NCBI RefSeq assembly: GCF_016907535.1
Contig: NZ_JAFBCF010000001.1
Location: 3,410,001 to 3,474,000, forward strand
Direction: 5' to 3'
Length of the DNA: 64,000 nt
Source of the DNA: Microlunatus panaciterrae
GTDB lineage: Bacteria > Actinomycetota > Actinomycetes > Propionibacteriales > Propionibacteriaceae
In this document: piece by piece, positions 8,086-15,818 of the stretch
How the letters are laid out: each line of letters begins with the position of its first letter
How positions within the stretch are numbered: the first letter of the stretch is position 1
Notes under the pieces: model-generated
Told to the model about the DNA's origin: nothing
What the model saw: only the letters and a program-made list of their open reading frames with translations
Database searches by the model: none
Program-made: the position numbers and the translations under genes

Positions 8086-9069
8086 GTGCATATTGCGGTG
8101 ACCGGCTCGATTGCCATGGACCATCTGATGACCTTCCCGGGTCGTTTCTCGGAGTCGCTGGTGGTCGAACACCTGGACAAGGTGTCGCTGTCGTTCCTGG
8201 TCGAGGAGCTGCAGATCAGGCGCGGCGGCATCGCGCCCAACATCTCGTTCGGGCTGGCCGCGCTGGGGCTCGACCCGCTGCTGGTCGGCTCGGTCGGCGA
8301 GGACTTCCGGGAATACCGCGCCTGGCTGGACCGTCACGGCGTACTCACCTGGCCGGTGCACGTCTCGGAGACGGCCCACACTGCCCGGTTCGTCTGCACC
8401 ACCGACGCCGACCATGCCCAGATCGCCTCGTTCTATACCGGGGCGATGGCCGAGGCCAGGCAGATCGAGCTGACCCCGATAGCGGAGAAGGTCGGTCGGC
8501 TGGACCTGGTGGTGATCTCCCCGAACGACCCTGAGGCGATGCAACGGCACACCGAGGAGTGCCGCATCCGCGGGTACGAGTTCGTCGCCGACCCGTCGCA
8601 GCAGATGGCCTGGATGAACGGTGACGAGATCAGGCGGCTGATCGAAGGGGCGGCCTATCTGTTCTCCAACGAGTACGAGGACTCGTTGATCAGCCAGAAG
8701 ACCGGCTGGAGCCACCAGGAGATCCTCGAGCGGGTGGGGGTGCGGGTGATCACCCGCGGCCGGCACGGTGCCACCGTCGAGATCAAGGGCGAGGACCGGG
8801 TCGACGTGCCGATCGCACCGGAGACGGCGCGGGTCGACCCCACCGGTGTCGGCGACGCGTTCCGCGCAGGGTTCGTGGCCGGGCTGGCCTGGGGCGTCAG
8901 CATGGAGCGGTGTGCGCAGATCGGCTCGCTGCTGTCCAGCTATGTGATCGCCATCGTCGGAACTCAGGAATACCGCTTCAACGGCAGTTTCCTGCCGCGC
9001 TTCGCTGCGGCGTTCGGTGACGACGCGGCGGCCGACATCGAGCCACATCTGAAGGGCATCCGGCTCTAG
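8086..9069 (+). CDS. adoK: adenosine kinase, PfkB family
   Basis: A 327-residue PfkB (ribokinase-family) sugar/nucleoside kinase. It closely resembles the mycobacterial adenosine kinase as I remember it: MHIAVTGSIAMDHLMTFPGR at the N-terminus, ISETAHTARF-like VSETAHTARFVCTTD, FYTGAMAEAR, and DPTGVGDAFRAGF holding the anion hole and catalytic Asp. It would phosphorylate adenosine to AMP in purine salvage. The start is GTG 8086; the frame stays open upstream, but homology begins here and a -10 hexamer sits 8 bases before it. Another PfkB substrate cannot be excluded. Confidence 0.85.
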   Translation: MHIAVTGSIAMDHLMTFPGRFSESLVVEHLDKVSLSFLVEELQIRRGGIAPNISFGLAALGLDPLLVGSVGEDFREYRAWLDRHGVLTWPVHVSETAHTARFVCTTDADHAQIASFYTGAMAEARQIELTPIAEKVGRLDLVVISPNDPEAMQRHTEECRIRGYEFVADPSQQMAWMNGDEIRRLIEGAAYLFSNEYEDSLISQKTGWSHQEILERVGVRVITRGRHGATVEIKGEDRVDVPIAPETARVDPTGVGDAFRAGFVAGLAWGVSMERCAQIGSLLSSYVIAIVGTQEYRFNGSFLPRFAAAFGDDAAADIEPHLKGIRL

Positions 9070-9073
9070 AGAT

Positions 9074-9175
9074 CTGACAGGAATCGACCACTCGATCGCG
9101 CGGCGGATCCGGCGGCACGCTCAAGAGTGGCCTGTCAAAGAGGGTGGCGAGGAACGAGTGGTCGATTCCTGTCAG
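9074..9175. repeat. perfect 21-bp inverted repeat with 60-bp centre
   Basis: The left arm 9074-9094 (starting CTGACAGGAATCG, ending CCACTCG) and the right arm 9155-9175 are exact reverse complements. The centre carries a shorter degenerate copy (GAGTGG..CCTGTCA near 9125-9136). It starts 4 bases after the adenosine kinase stop codon. It may be a transcription terminator, a MITE-like element or a dispersed palindromic repeat. No U-tract follows the right arm. Confidence 0.85.
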
Positions 9176-9217
9176 TGGGGAGCGGACTCGGGCAGAGCCG
9201 CCCCTGGTGCTGTCCCT

Positions 9218-9223
9218 TACGCT
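9218..9223 (+). promoter_or_regulatory. leaderless -10 element of the PIG-L gene
   Basis: TACGCT ends 7 bases before ATG 9230, leaderless spacing. It supports this start over the GTG at 9158, which lies inside the inverted repeat. Confidence 0.55.
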
Positions 9224-9229
9224 GAGGTC

Positions 9230-9964
9230 ATGACCGAGTTGCAGCAGCTGGACGAGTCATGGACCACGGCGCTGGCGGTGGTGGCGCACCCGGATGACCT
9301 CGAGTTCGGCGCGGCCGCGGCGATCGCCCGCTGGACCGGCCAGGGCAAGTCGATCAACTACTGCATGGTGACCAGTGGGGAGGCCGGGATCGACGGGCTC
9401 GACCCGATCGAGGCGAAGGTGGTCCGGGAGGCCGAGCAGGTCGAGTCGGCGCGCATCGTCGGGGTGGACCGGGTGGACTTCCTCGGGTTGCCGGACGGGA
9501 TCCTGGAGTACGGGGTGGGGTTGCGCCGCGTCATCTGCGAGACGGTGCGCCGGCACCGCCCGGAGATCGTCATCACCGGGAACTTCCGCGACCACTGGGG
9601 TGGCCGGTCGCTCAACCAGGCCGACCACATCGCCGTCGGCCGGGCGACTCTGGACGCGGTCCGCGATGCCGGCAACCGGTGGATCTTCCCCGAGCAGGTC
9701 GAGCAGGGACTGCAGACCTGGGGCGGGGTCAGGGAGGTCTGGGCGGCCGGTTCGCCGATGGCCGAGCATGCGGTCGACATCACCGCGACCTTCGACGCCG
9801 GGGTCGCCTCGCTGAAGGCGCACCGGGCCTACATCGACGGACTGGGCTGGGAGAACTTCGACGCCGGGGAGTTCCTGGAGAGCGGCGCCCGGCAGGCGGG
9901 CACCCGGTTCGGAGTTCCGCTGGCGACCACCTTCGAGGTGTTCCGGATGGGTTGGGGCGACTGA
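9230..9964 (+). CDS. PIG-L/LmbE-family deacetylase
   Basis: A 244-residue zinc-dependent N-acetylglucosaminyl deacetylase-like protein. The metal-binding AHPDD signature is near residue 18 (ALAVVAHPDDLEFG). NQADHIAVG supplies the later conserved His. Relatives include MshB and Mca of mycothiol metabolism and GlcNAc-PI deacetylases. This protein is shorter than MshB and the substrate is not identifiable. It ends before the SOS operon promoter and is not part of that operon. Confidence 0.82.
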   Translation: MTELQQLDESWTTALAVVAHPDDLEFGAAAAIARWTGQGKSINYCMVTSGEAGIDGLDPIEAKVVREAEQVESARIVGVDRVDFLGLPDGILEYGVGLRRVICETVRRHRPEIVITGNFRDHWGGRSLNQADHIAVGRATLDAVRDAGNRWIFPEQVEQGLQTWGGVREVWAAGSPMAEHAVDITATFDAGVASLKAHRAYIDGLGWENFDAGEFLESGARQAGTRFGVPLATTFEVFRMGWGD

Positions 9965-9988
9965 CATCAGCGGTCCCGGCTGCGGCAC

Positions 9989-10019
9989 TTGACGAACTGT
10001 CAGTGACCCGGTGTACCGT
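9989..10019 (+). promoter_or_regulatory. probable promoter of the SOS mutagenesis operon
   Basis: TTGACG at 9989-9994 and TACCGT at 10014-10019 are separated by 19 bases, slightly long. The LexA box begins 9 bases downstream of the -10, over the expected transcription start. Confidence 0.5.
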
Positions 10020-10028
10020 AGTTCTTGT

Positions 10029-10044
10029 TCGAACAGATGTTCGA
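10029..10044. promoter_or_regulatory. LexA operator (SOS box)
   Basis: TCGAACAGATGTTCGA is a perfect palindrome with a 4-base centre. Its core matches the Gram-positive/actinobacterial SOS consensus CGAACRNRYGTTYG at every position. It lies upstream of the DUF6504-HEPN-dnaE2-methyltransferase-dinB operon, as expected for a DNA damage-induced mutagenesis locus. Confidence 0.9.
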
Positions 10045-10144
10045 TATCAGGCACTTGGGGAAGGGCCGGATAGCCGACTCGTTCGATCTGCCAGCTCAGT
10101 TGCTGGCGATGCACGTGTTCGCGGCACGCGCATGGGCTCGCCTC

Positions 10145-10216
10145 GGCACGGATGGACTCGACCCCCGTCCGTGCCGGGGTGCCCCAGTCCCTGACTGCTG
10201 TCAGGGAGGGGTCGAG
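10145..10216 (+). promoter_or_regulatory. structured 5' leader of the SOS operon, possible pseudoknot
   Basis: The stretch 9965-10249 has no convincing gene. In it, GGCACGGA (10145-10152) pairs with TCCGTGCC (10168-10175). The loop so formed contains CTCGACCCC (10157-10165), which is perfectly complementary to GGGGTCGAG (10208-10216). Between them sits an 8-bp hairpin with a 4-base loop, TCCCTGAC (10188-10195) with GTCAGGGA (10200-10207). The elements could form a pseudoknot or two exclusive folds upstream of the first gene. Confidence 0.55.
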
Positions 10217-10249
10217 AAGTGAGATCTGCTCGGCCTAAGGGAAGAAGAC

Positions 10250-10594
10250 ATGCGTTCATACAACGATCCGATCGAGGTCCGGCGGGGTCTGGTCTGCGGA
10301 CTCGAAGCCCCTGCCCAGTTCCTGTGGCGGAACCGCCTGTGGGTGGTACGCGACGTGCAGAACCGGTGGGTGGAGACGGGCGCCTGGTGGGACGGCCCCT
10401 CGGCCCGGGCCCTGCGTGGCACCGACTCCCGGTCCGGTCGCGGCGACGCCGAGGAGGTGGAGGCCGACCTGCTGGCCGAGGAGGAGGTCTGGCGGGTCGT
10501 GGCCGCCAACGGCCGGGCCGGGCATCAGGGCGTCTACGAGCTGTCCCACGTCTGGGGCACCGGTCAGTGGCGGCTCCGTACGGTGATGGACTGA
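10250..10594 (+). CDS. small protein of the DUF6504 type, first gene of the SOS operon
   Basis: A 114-residue soluble protein rich in Trp and Arg (FLWRNRLWVVRDV, GAWWDG, EEVWRVVAANG, GVYELSHVWGTGQWRL). The pattern looks like a small beta-rich domain. I recognise it as the kind of protein annotated DUF6504 beside dnaE2/dinB in actinobacteria, from memory. No catalytic motif is visible. The start ATG 10250 follows AAGGGAAGA. It begins about 205 bases after the LexA box and is followed 11 bases later by the HEPN gene. Position suggests a mutasome accessory role, which is inference. Confidence 0.65.
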   Translation: MRSYNDPIEVRRGLVCGLEAPAQFLWRNRLWVVRDVQNRWVETGAWWDGPSARALRGTDSRSGRGDAEEVEADLLAEEEVWRVVAANGRAGHQGVYELSHVWGTGQWRLRTVMD

Positions 10595-10605
10595 GGTTGA
10601 CGACC

Positions 10606-11064
10606 GTGGCTGAACCGCATCCGGAGTCCGCTCCGCAACATTCGACCCCGCTCGGCAACCAGCTTCGCGCGGACCTGAACCGGGCCCGGTCGGCACTGAT
10701 CGAGGCAGAGCTGGCTCGACACCCGAGTGAGAGGTTCCTGGCAGCCCACATGGCCGCCCTCCGCATCGCCGCCGTCGTGCTGGCGCTTCGTGCCACCCGC
10801 ACCAGCAGGAACAGCGGCCGGCCACGCAACGCCTGGCGGGTGCTGGCGGAGGTGGCTCCTGAGTACGGCGAGTGGGCCGCGTTCTTCGCCGCCACCGAAG
10901 GCAAGCGTGACGCCGTCCGGGCCGGTGCGACAGCGATCGTGACCGGTCGCGAGGCGGATGACCTGGTCCGTGACGCCCAGATCTTTCTCGGGCTGGTGGA
11001 GCGGCGTCTTGATCATCATCGTGGTCTTGATCATCATCGCGACTCGAGAGCAGGCCGGCCATGA
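10606..11064 (+). CDS. SAV_6107-type HEPN domain protein
   Basis: About 152 helical residues. RADLNRARSALIEAELARHPSER followed by FLAAHMAALRIAAVVLALRA resembles the SAV_6107 family of HEPN-fold proteins that lies next to dnaE2 in actinobacteria. HEPN proteins are often RNases or nucleotide-binding helical bundles; a clear RX4-6H active site is not evident here. I chose GTG 10606 because TGAGG lies 9 bases upstream; TTG 10597 is an alternative. The C-terminus ends in a short DHHRGLDHHRD stretch. The stop overlaps the dnaE2 start (ATGA), which implies translational coupling with the polymerase. Confidence 0.65.
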   Translation: MAEPHPESAPQHSTPLGNQLRADLNRARSALIEAELARHPSERFLAAHMAALRIAAVVLALRATRTSRNSGRPRNAWRVLAEVAPEYGEWAAFFAATEGKRDAVRAGATAIVTGREADDLVRDAQIFLGLVERRLDHHRGLDHHRDSRAGRP

Positions 11065-14000
11065 CCGACCCGTTCGTCCATCTGCGGGTCGCCTCCGGCT
11101 ACTCCCTGCGCTACGGCGCATCGCATCCGTCCACCCTGGTGGAACGCGCCGCCGAGTACGACATGGACACCCTGGCCCTGACCGACCGGGACGGCCTCTA
11201 CGGCGCGGTCCGGTTCGCGAAAGCCTGTCTGCGCACCGGCATAGCTCCGGTGCTCGGTGTCGACCTCGCCGTGCCCTTCCTGTTCGACCGGCTCGCCGGT
11301 GGGCGGAGATCAGCCCGAGCGACTTCTCGGACGCCCACCCGTGGCGGTGCGGTCCGCGACCAGCGGCTGCCGCGGGTGGTGGTGCTGGCCACCTCCAAGG
11401 CCGGCTGGGCCTCGCTCTGCCGGCTCGTCTCGACCACCCATCTGTCCGGCCACCGGGGGGAACCGGTCAGCAGTCTGGACCTCATCGCCGACCATGCCGC
11501 CGACGGTCAGCTGATGATCATGCTCGGGGCCGACTCCGAGCTCGGCGAGGCCGCCTCGGCCAACCAGCCCGGACTGGCCGAGGAGGTGCTGCACCGGTGG
11601 CAGGAACGGGTCGACCTCCAGCAGCTGGCGGTCGCGGTCACCCACTACCGCAACCCTGGTGACGGGTTCGGCTCGCTCACCCAGGCCGCCCGGATGCTGG
11701 GGCTCGCCGACCGGCAGGGCATCTCGGCAGTGCTGACCAACGCGGTCCGGATGAGCGACCGGCACCTGGCTCCGACGGTGGACGTGCTGGACTCGGCCCG
11801 CCGGCTGGTGGCCCTGGACACCCGCAACGTCGACCGGCGCAACGCTGAGGGCTATCTCAAGTCCGGCAAGGAGATGGCCGAGATCGCCGACGAGGTGGCC
11901 AGGCAGGCCGGCCGAGGGGAGAACGGTGGCACCCGGCTGCTGGCCCAGACCCGTGCCCTCGCCACCCGATGTGCCCTGGACCCGCGTCGTGACCTCGGTC
12001 TGGGGGAGATCCACCTCCCGGAGCTGTCGGTACTGAACCGGTCTGGCCTGGACCGGTCTGGCCTGAACCGGTCTGGCCTGAACCGGTCTGGCCTGAACCG
12101 GTCTGGCACGCCCGCCGCCGACGCGTTGGCGATCCTGCGGCAACGTTGCAGTGACGGTGTCGCCCGCCGTTACGGCGCGGCCGGGCCGACCGAGATGGGC
12201 CGGATCGAGGCTCGGCTGGCAGCGGAGCTGGAGGTGGTGGCCGGGCTCGGGTTCGCGCCGTACTTCCTCACCGTGGCCGATGTCGTCGGCCTGATCAAGG
12301 AGATGGGAGTGCGGTGCGCCGCCCGCGGGTCGGGCGCCGGCAGCCTGGTCAACTACCTGCTCGGCATCTCCGGGGTCGACCCGTTGCGGCACGGACTGGT
12401 GATGGAGCGGTTCCTGTCGCCGTTGCGGCGGGCGCTCCCCGATGTCGACATCGACGTCGAGTCCGCCCGCAGGCTGGACGTCTACGAGAAGATCCTGGAC
12501 ACCTTCGGCGGTGAGCGGGTGGCCTGTGTGGCCATGCTGGACACCTACCGGGTGCGGCATGCCGTCCGTGATGTCGGTGCCGCGCTCAGCCTGCCGCCGG
12601 GGGAGGTCGACGCGATCGCGAAGGCCTTCCCGCACATCCGGGCCAGGGATGCCCGGTCTGCGCTACGTGACCTGCCGGAGCTGCGTGCTGCCGGGCTGGG
12701 GGAGCGTCGGCTCGACCTGCTGTTCAGCCTGGTCGAGTCGCTCGACGGGCTGCCCCGCCACATCGCCCTGCATCCCTGCGGGGTGCTGCTCAGCGACGCG
12801 ACCCTGCTGGACCGGACCCCGGTGGAGGCCAGCCACGGCGGGTTCCCGATGAGCCAGTTCGACAAGGACGATGTCGAGGACCTCGGGCTGCTGAAGCTCG
12901 ACGTGCTGGGCATCCGGATGCAGTCGTCGATGGCCCATGCGATCAGCGAGATCAAGCGGACCGAGGCCATCGAGGTCGATGTGGACGGGCTGGAGCTCGA
13001 CGACCAGGACACGTTCGCCATGATCAAGAACGCGGCGACGTTGGGCTGCTTCCAGATCGAGTCGCCCGGTCAGCGCGAGCTGGTCGGCAAGTTCGCCCCG
13101 GAGACGTTCAATGACATCATCATCGACATCTCCCTGTTCCGGCCCGGGCCGGTCAAGAGCGACATGATCACCCCTTTCCTCCGGGCCAGGCAAGGGTGGA
13201 GCCTTCCGCAGTTCCTGCACCCCGATCTGGAGGAGCACCTGCGCGAGACCGCCGGGGTGGTGGTCTTCCACGAGCAGGTGCTGCAGATCATCGCCACTTT
13301 CACCGGCTGCTCGCTGGCCGAGGCCGACGAGGCCCGGCGCGGGCTGGGGGACCACCTCGGCAAGGACGAGGTGAAGGCCTGGCTGGTTCCGGCCGCCCGC
13401 CGACGGGGCTACCCCGAGTCGGTGATCGACCAGGTGTGGGAGGTGCTGGAGGCCTTCGCCTCCTTCGGGTTCTGCAAGGCGCATGCGGCCGCGTTCGCCC
13501 TGCCGACCTACCAGTCGGCCTGGCTGAAGGCGCACTATCCGGCGCACTTCCTGGCCGGGGTGCTGACCCACGATCCCGGCATGTACCCGAAGCGGCTGAT
13601 CATCGAAGAGGCCCGGCGGCTCGGTGTCGCGATCCTCAGCCTCGACGTCAACGCCAGCACCGGTGCCTACACCGTCGAACGGGTGGGCCGATATGACGAG
13701 CCGCCACCGACCGTGCTCGGGCTGCCGCCCAGGCTGGCCCCCGGTGCCGGGCTGCCCGACGGCCGTGACTTCGGCATCCGGCTGTCGCTGGCCGATGTGA
13801 AGGGCATCAACGAGACCGAGATCGAACGGATCGTGGCCGGCCGGCCCTACCACTCGTTGTCGGACTTCTGGTTCAGGTCCTCCGTCTCGCATCCGGTGGT
13901 GGAGCGGCTGGTGCTGGCCGGCGGCTTCGACTCGATCTACGGCATCGGGGTCTCCACCCCGGTCCGGCGGCGCAACCGGGTCACCCGGCGGGACCTGCTG

Positions 14001-15029
14001 CTGGCCGTGGCCGACCTGCAACGTGAGGAGCAGGCGGCCGCCCGGGCCGCCTCAAAGGCCCGTGGGCTGCGGCGGACCAGCTCGACCCGGCCATCCAGCA
14101 CCGGCACCGATCCGCGGGATCTCGCCAAGGCCCAGTCGGCCGCCACCGCCCCGGTCCGGGCGCAGTCGGTCCAGTTGGCCTTCGACTTCACCGAGGAGCC
14201 CGACCTGGAGACACCCGAACAGGCGACGCCGGCACCACCGGCGTCCGACCTGGTCTGCTCGGGGCTGCCCGAGATGTCCGATGCCGAACGGGTCCGGGCC
14301 GAGCTGAGCATTCTCGGCCTGGATGCGAGCCGGCACGTGGTCGACTTCTACCTGCCGATGATGAAACAGCTGGGCATCACCTTCTCGGCCGACCTGCTGT
14401 CGGCCCGCAGCCGATCCGAGCTGCTGGTGGCCGGCGTCAAGGTGGCGACCCAGACGCCGCCGGTGCGGTCCGGCCGCAGGGTGGTGTTCCTCACCCTGGA
14501 CGACACCACCGGGCCGGTGGATGCCACCTTCTTCGAAGACGCCCAGGGTCCGTATGCGGCGACCCTGTTCGCCTCCTGGATGCTGGTCGTCCGGGGCGAG
14601 CTGCGGCGGACCGGACCACGCGGGGTGTCGCTGCGGGCCACCGGCTGCTGGGACCTGAACGCCCTGCACAGCTGCTGGCGGGCGACCCTGGACCAGACCG
14701 GTGATGCGGGCCGCGCGATCGAGGCCGTGCACGAGCTGATGGCACTGCCGCCCGAGGGGTTCGGCCCGGCCGACGCCCGCCCGGCCGACGGCGCCCGGCC
14801 AGCCGATGAGGAGCTGGTCGGCCCCGGGGGTGCCACCACCCTTCCCGCTGTCGCGGATGGGGACGCCCAGCAGCACACCCGTGGCGGGGGCATGGGCAGG
14901 CGACGGGTGCTGGTGCACGCCAGCGGTTTCCGGCAGTCCCCGTACGCCGACATCAAGCCGGCCGACAGCACTATCACCGACCCACCACGCAAGGTCTGGC
15001 ACACCAGCCCAGGGAGCTCAGGACGATGA
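11061..15029 (+). CDS. dnaE2: error-prone DNA polymerase III alpha subunit DnaE2
   Basis: A 1322-residue C-family polymerase. The N-terminal PHP domain begins FVHLRVASGYSLRYGASHP. The palm has catalytic aspartates at about 463 and 465 in LPDVDIDVE. The finger and helix-hairpin-helix region follows (LADVKGINETEIERIVAGRP), then an OB domain (VVFLTLDDTTGPVDATFF). Its context with dinB and a LexA box marks it as the translesion DnaE2 rather than the replicative DnaE1. It is longer than typical DnaE2 (around 1050-1150). The extra length includes a repeat-encoded GLNRS insertion near residue 325-350 and Ala/Pro-rich spacers around residues 1010-1070 and 1235-1265. The start overlaps the HEPN stop by ATGA. 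Confidence 0.9.
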   Translation: MTDPFVHLRVASGYSLRYGASHPSTLVERAAEYDMDTLALTDRDGLYGAVRFAKACLRTGIAPVLGVDLAVPFLFDRLAGGRRSARATSRTPTRGGAVRDQRLPRVVVLATSKAGWASLCRLVSTTHLSGHRGEPVSSLDLIADHAADGQLMIMLGADSELGEAASANQPGLAEEVLHRWQERVDLQQLAVAVTHYRNPGDGFGSLTQAARMLGLADRQGISAVLTNAVRMSDRHLAPTVDVLDSARRLVALDTRNVDRRNAEGYLKSGKEMAEIADEVARQAGRGENGGTRLLAQTRALATRCALDPRRDLGLGEIHLPELSVLNRSGLDRSGLNRSGLNRSGLNRSGTPAADALAILRQRCSDGVARRYGAAGPTEMGRIEARLAAELEVVAGLGFAPYFLTVADVVGLIKEMGVRCAARGSGAGSLVNYLLGISGVDPLRHGLVMERFLSPLRRALPDVDIDVESARRLDVYEKILDTFGGERVACVAMLDTYRVRHAVRDVGAALSLPPGEVDAIAKAFPHIRARDARSALRDLPELRAAGLGERRLDLLFSLVESLDGLPRHIALHPCGVLLSDATLLDRTPVEASHGGFPMSQFDKDDVEDLGLLKLDVLGIRMQSSMAHAISEIKRTEAIEVDVDGLELDDQDTFAMIKNAATLGCFQIESPGQRELVGKFAPETFNDIIIDISLFRPGPVKSDMITPFLRARQGWSLPQFLHPDLEEHLRETAGVVVFHEQVLQIIATFTGCSLAEADEARRGLGDHLGKDEVKAWLVPAARRRGYPESVIDQVWEVLEAFASFGFCKAHAAAFALPTYQSAWLKAHYPAHFLAGVLTHDPGMYPKRLIIEEARRLGVAILSLDVNASTGAYTVERVGRYDEPPPTVLGLPPRLAPGAGLPDGRDFGIRLSLADVKGINETEIERIVAGRPYHSLSDFWFRSSVSHPVVERLVLAGGFDSIYGIGVSTPVRRRNRVTRRDLLLAVADLQREEQAAARAASKARGLRRTSSTRPSSTGTDPRDLAKAQSAATAPVRAQSVQLAFDFTEEPDLETPEQATPAPPASDLVCSGLPEMSDAERVRAELSILGLDASRHVVDFYLPMMKQLGITFSADLLSARSRSELLVAGVKVATQTPPVRSGRRVVFLTLDDTTGPVDATFFEDAQGPYAATLFASWMLVVRGELRRTGPRGVSLRATGCWDLNALHSCWRATLDQTGDAGRAIEAVHELMALPPEGFGPADARPADGARPADEELVGPGGATTLPAVADGDAQQHTRGGGMGRRRVLVHASGFRQSPYADIKPADSTITDPPRKVWHTSPGSSGR
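12033..12107. repeat. 15-bp in-frame tandem repeat in dnaE2
   Basis: Five units of CTGAACCGGTCTGGC start at 12033, 12048, 12063, 12078 and 12093; the second differs by one base. They encode repeated LNRSG in a linker between the PHP region and the polymerase core. The frame is kept on both sides. Confidence 0.9.
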
Positions 15030-15079
15030 CTGCACTAGGCTTCTGCACACGTCTGCTGATCGAGAGAAGGAGAACGCCG

Positions 15080-15808
15080 ATGGCCGGGCCACGACGGCGC
15101 CGATCCGTCTCCCAGGCGTACCTGCTCGATCTGCTGACCAGCCAGCTCGAGGGCTGGCAGGCCAGCACCGGCACCGGTGTCTGCGATGTGGTGGACGTCG
15201 GCGGCGGCACCGGCGGCCTCGCCATCGCCCTCGCCCGGCTCGGCCACTCGGTGACCGTCATCGACCCCAGCCCGGATGCCCTCGCCTCACTGGAGCGCCG
15301 CACCGCCGAGTCGGCGGCCACCGGTCGCATCCGCGGTGTCCAGGGCGATGCCGGCAACGTGGTCGACCTGATCGGTGTCGGCGGCGCTGATCTCGTGGTC
15401 TGCCACCGGGTCCTGGAAGTGGTCGACTCGCCGGTCGATGCGCTGGCCGCCATGGCCTTGGTGCTGCGTCCCGGCGGAGCGCTCAGTCTGCTGGTGTCCC
15501 AGCGGCATGCGGTGGTCCTCAGCCAGGCACTGGCCGGCCACCTCGCCTCGGCCCGGCGGGTGTTCGCCGACGCCTCCCGGTTCGACGTGGACCGGGTCAC
15601 CGACTTGGTGCAGGCGGCCGGGTTCGTCAACCTGAGCCTGCACGGCATCGGCGCCATCGCCGACCATGTGCCGGAGGCCCTGGTCGAATCCGAGACGGGC
15701 GCCTATGACGAGCTGTACGCGCTCGAGGCGGAGATCAGCCAGGACCCGGCGTTCCGGGCGATGGCCCCACTGGTGCATGTCTTTGCCCAGACCCCCTCCG
15801 CCGGCTAG
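15080..15808 (+). CDS. class I SAM-dependent methyltransferase inside the SOS operon
   Basis: A 242-residue Rossmann methyltransferase. Motif I is VVDVGGGTGGLAIALA, motif II ends in VTVIDPSPDAL, and motif IV is ADLVVCHRVLEVVDSP. It resembles CmoM/SmtA-like tRNA methyltransferases in general layout, but the substrate is unknown. ATG 15080 is chosen because GAGAAGGAGA lies 7-8 bases upstream. An ATG at 15026 overlapping the dnaE2 stop would add 18 residues. It sits between dnaE2 and dinB in the same direction, and its TAG stop is part of the dinB ribosome binding site (TAGGA). Confidence 0.82.
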   Translation: MAGPRRRRSVSQAYLLDLLTSQLEGWQASTGTGVCDVVDVGGGTGGLAIALARLGHSVTVIDPSPDALASLERRTAESAATGRIRGVQGDAGNVVDLIGVGGADLVVCHRVLEVVDSPVDALAAMALVLRPGGALSLLVSQRHAVVLSQALAGHLASARRVFADASRFDVDRVTDLVQAAGFVNLSLHGIGAIADHVPEALVESETGAYDELYALEAEISQDPAFRAMAPLVHVFAQTPSAG

Positions 15809-15818
15809 GACCGCCGAC

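Noticed and set aside
9074-9175. Insertion sequence between adoK and the PIG-L gene
   Set aside because: There are inverted arms but no transposase frame; the centre is only 60 bases, so at most a MITE-like remnant.
10025-10222. A 65-codon TTG frame in the SOS leader as a gene or upstream peptide
   Set aside because: It starts inside the LexA box region without a ribosome site, and its composition shows no coding bias distinct from the structured leader.
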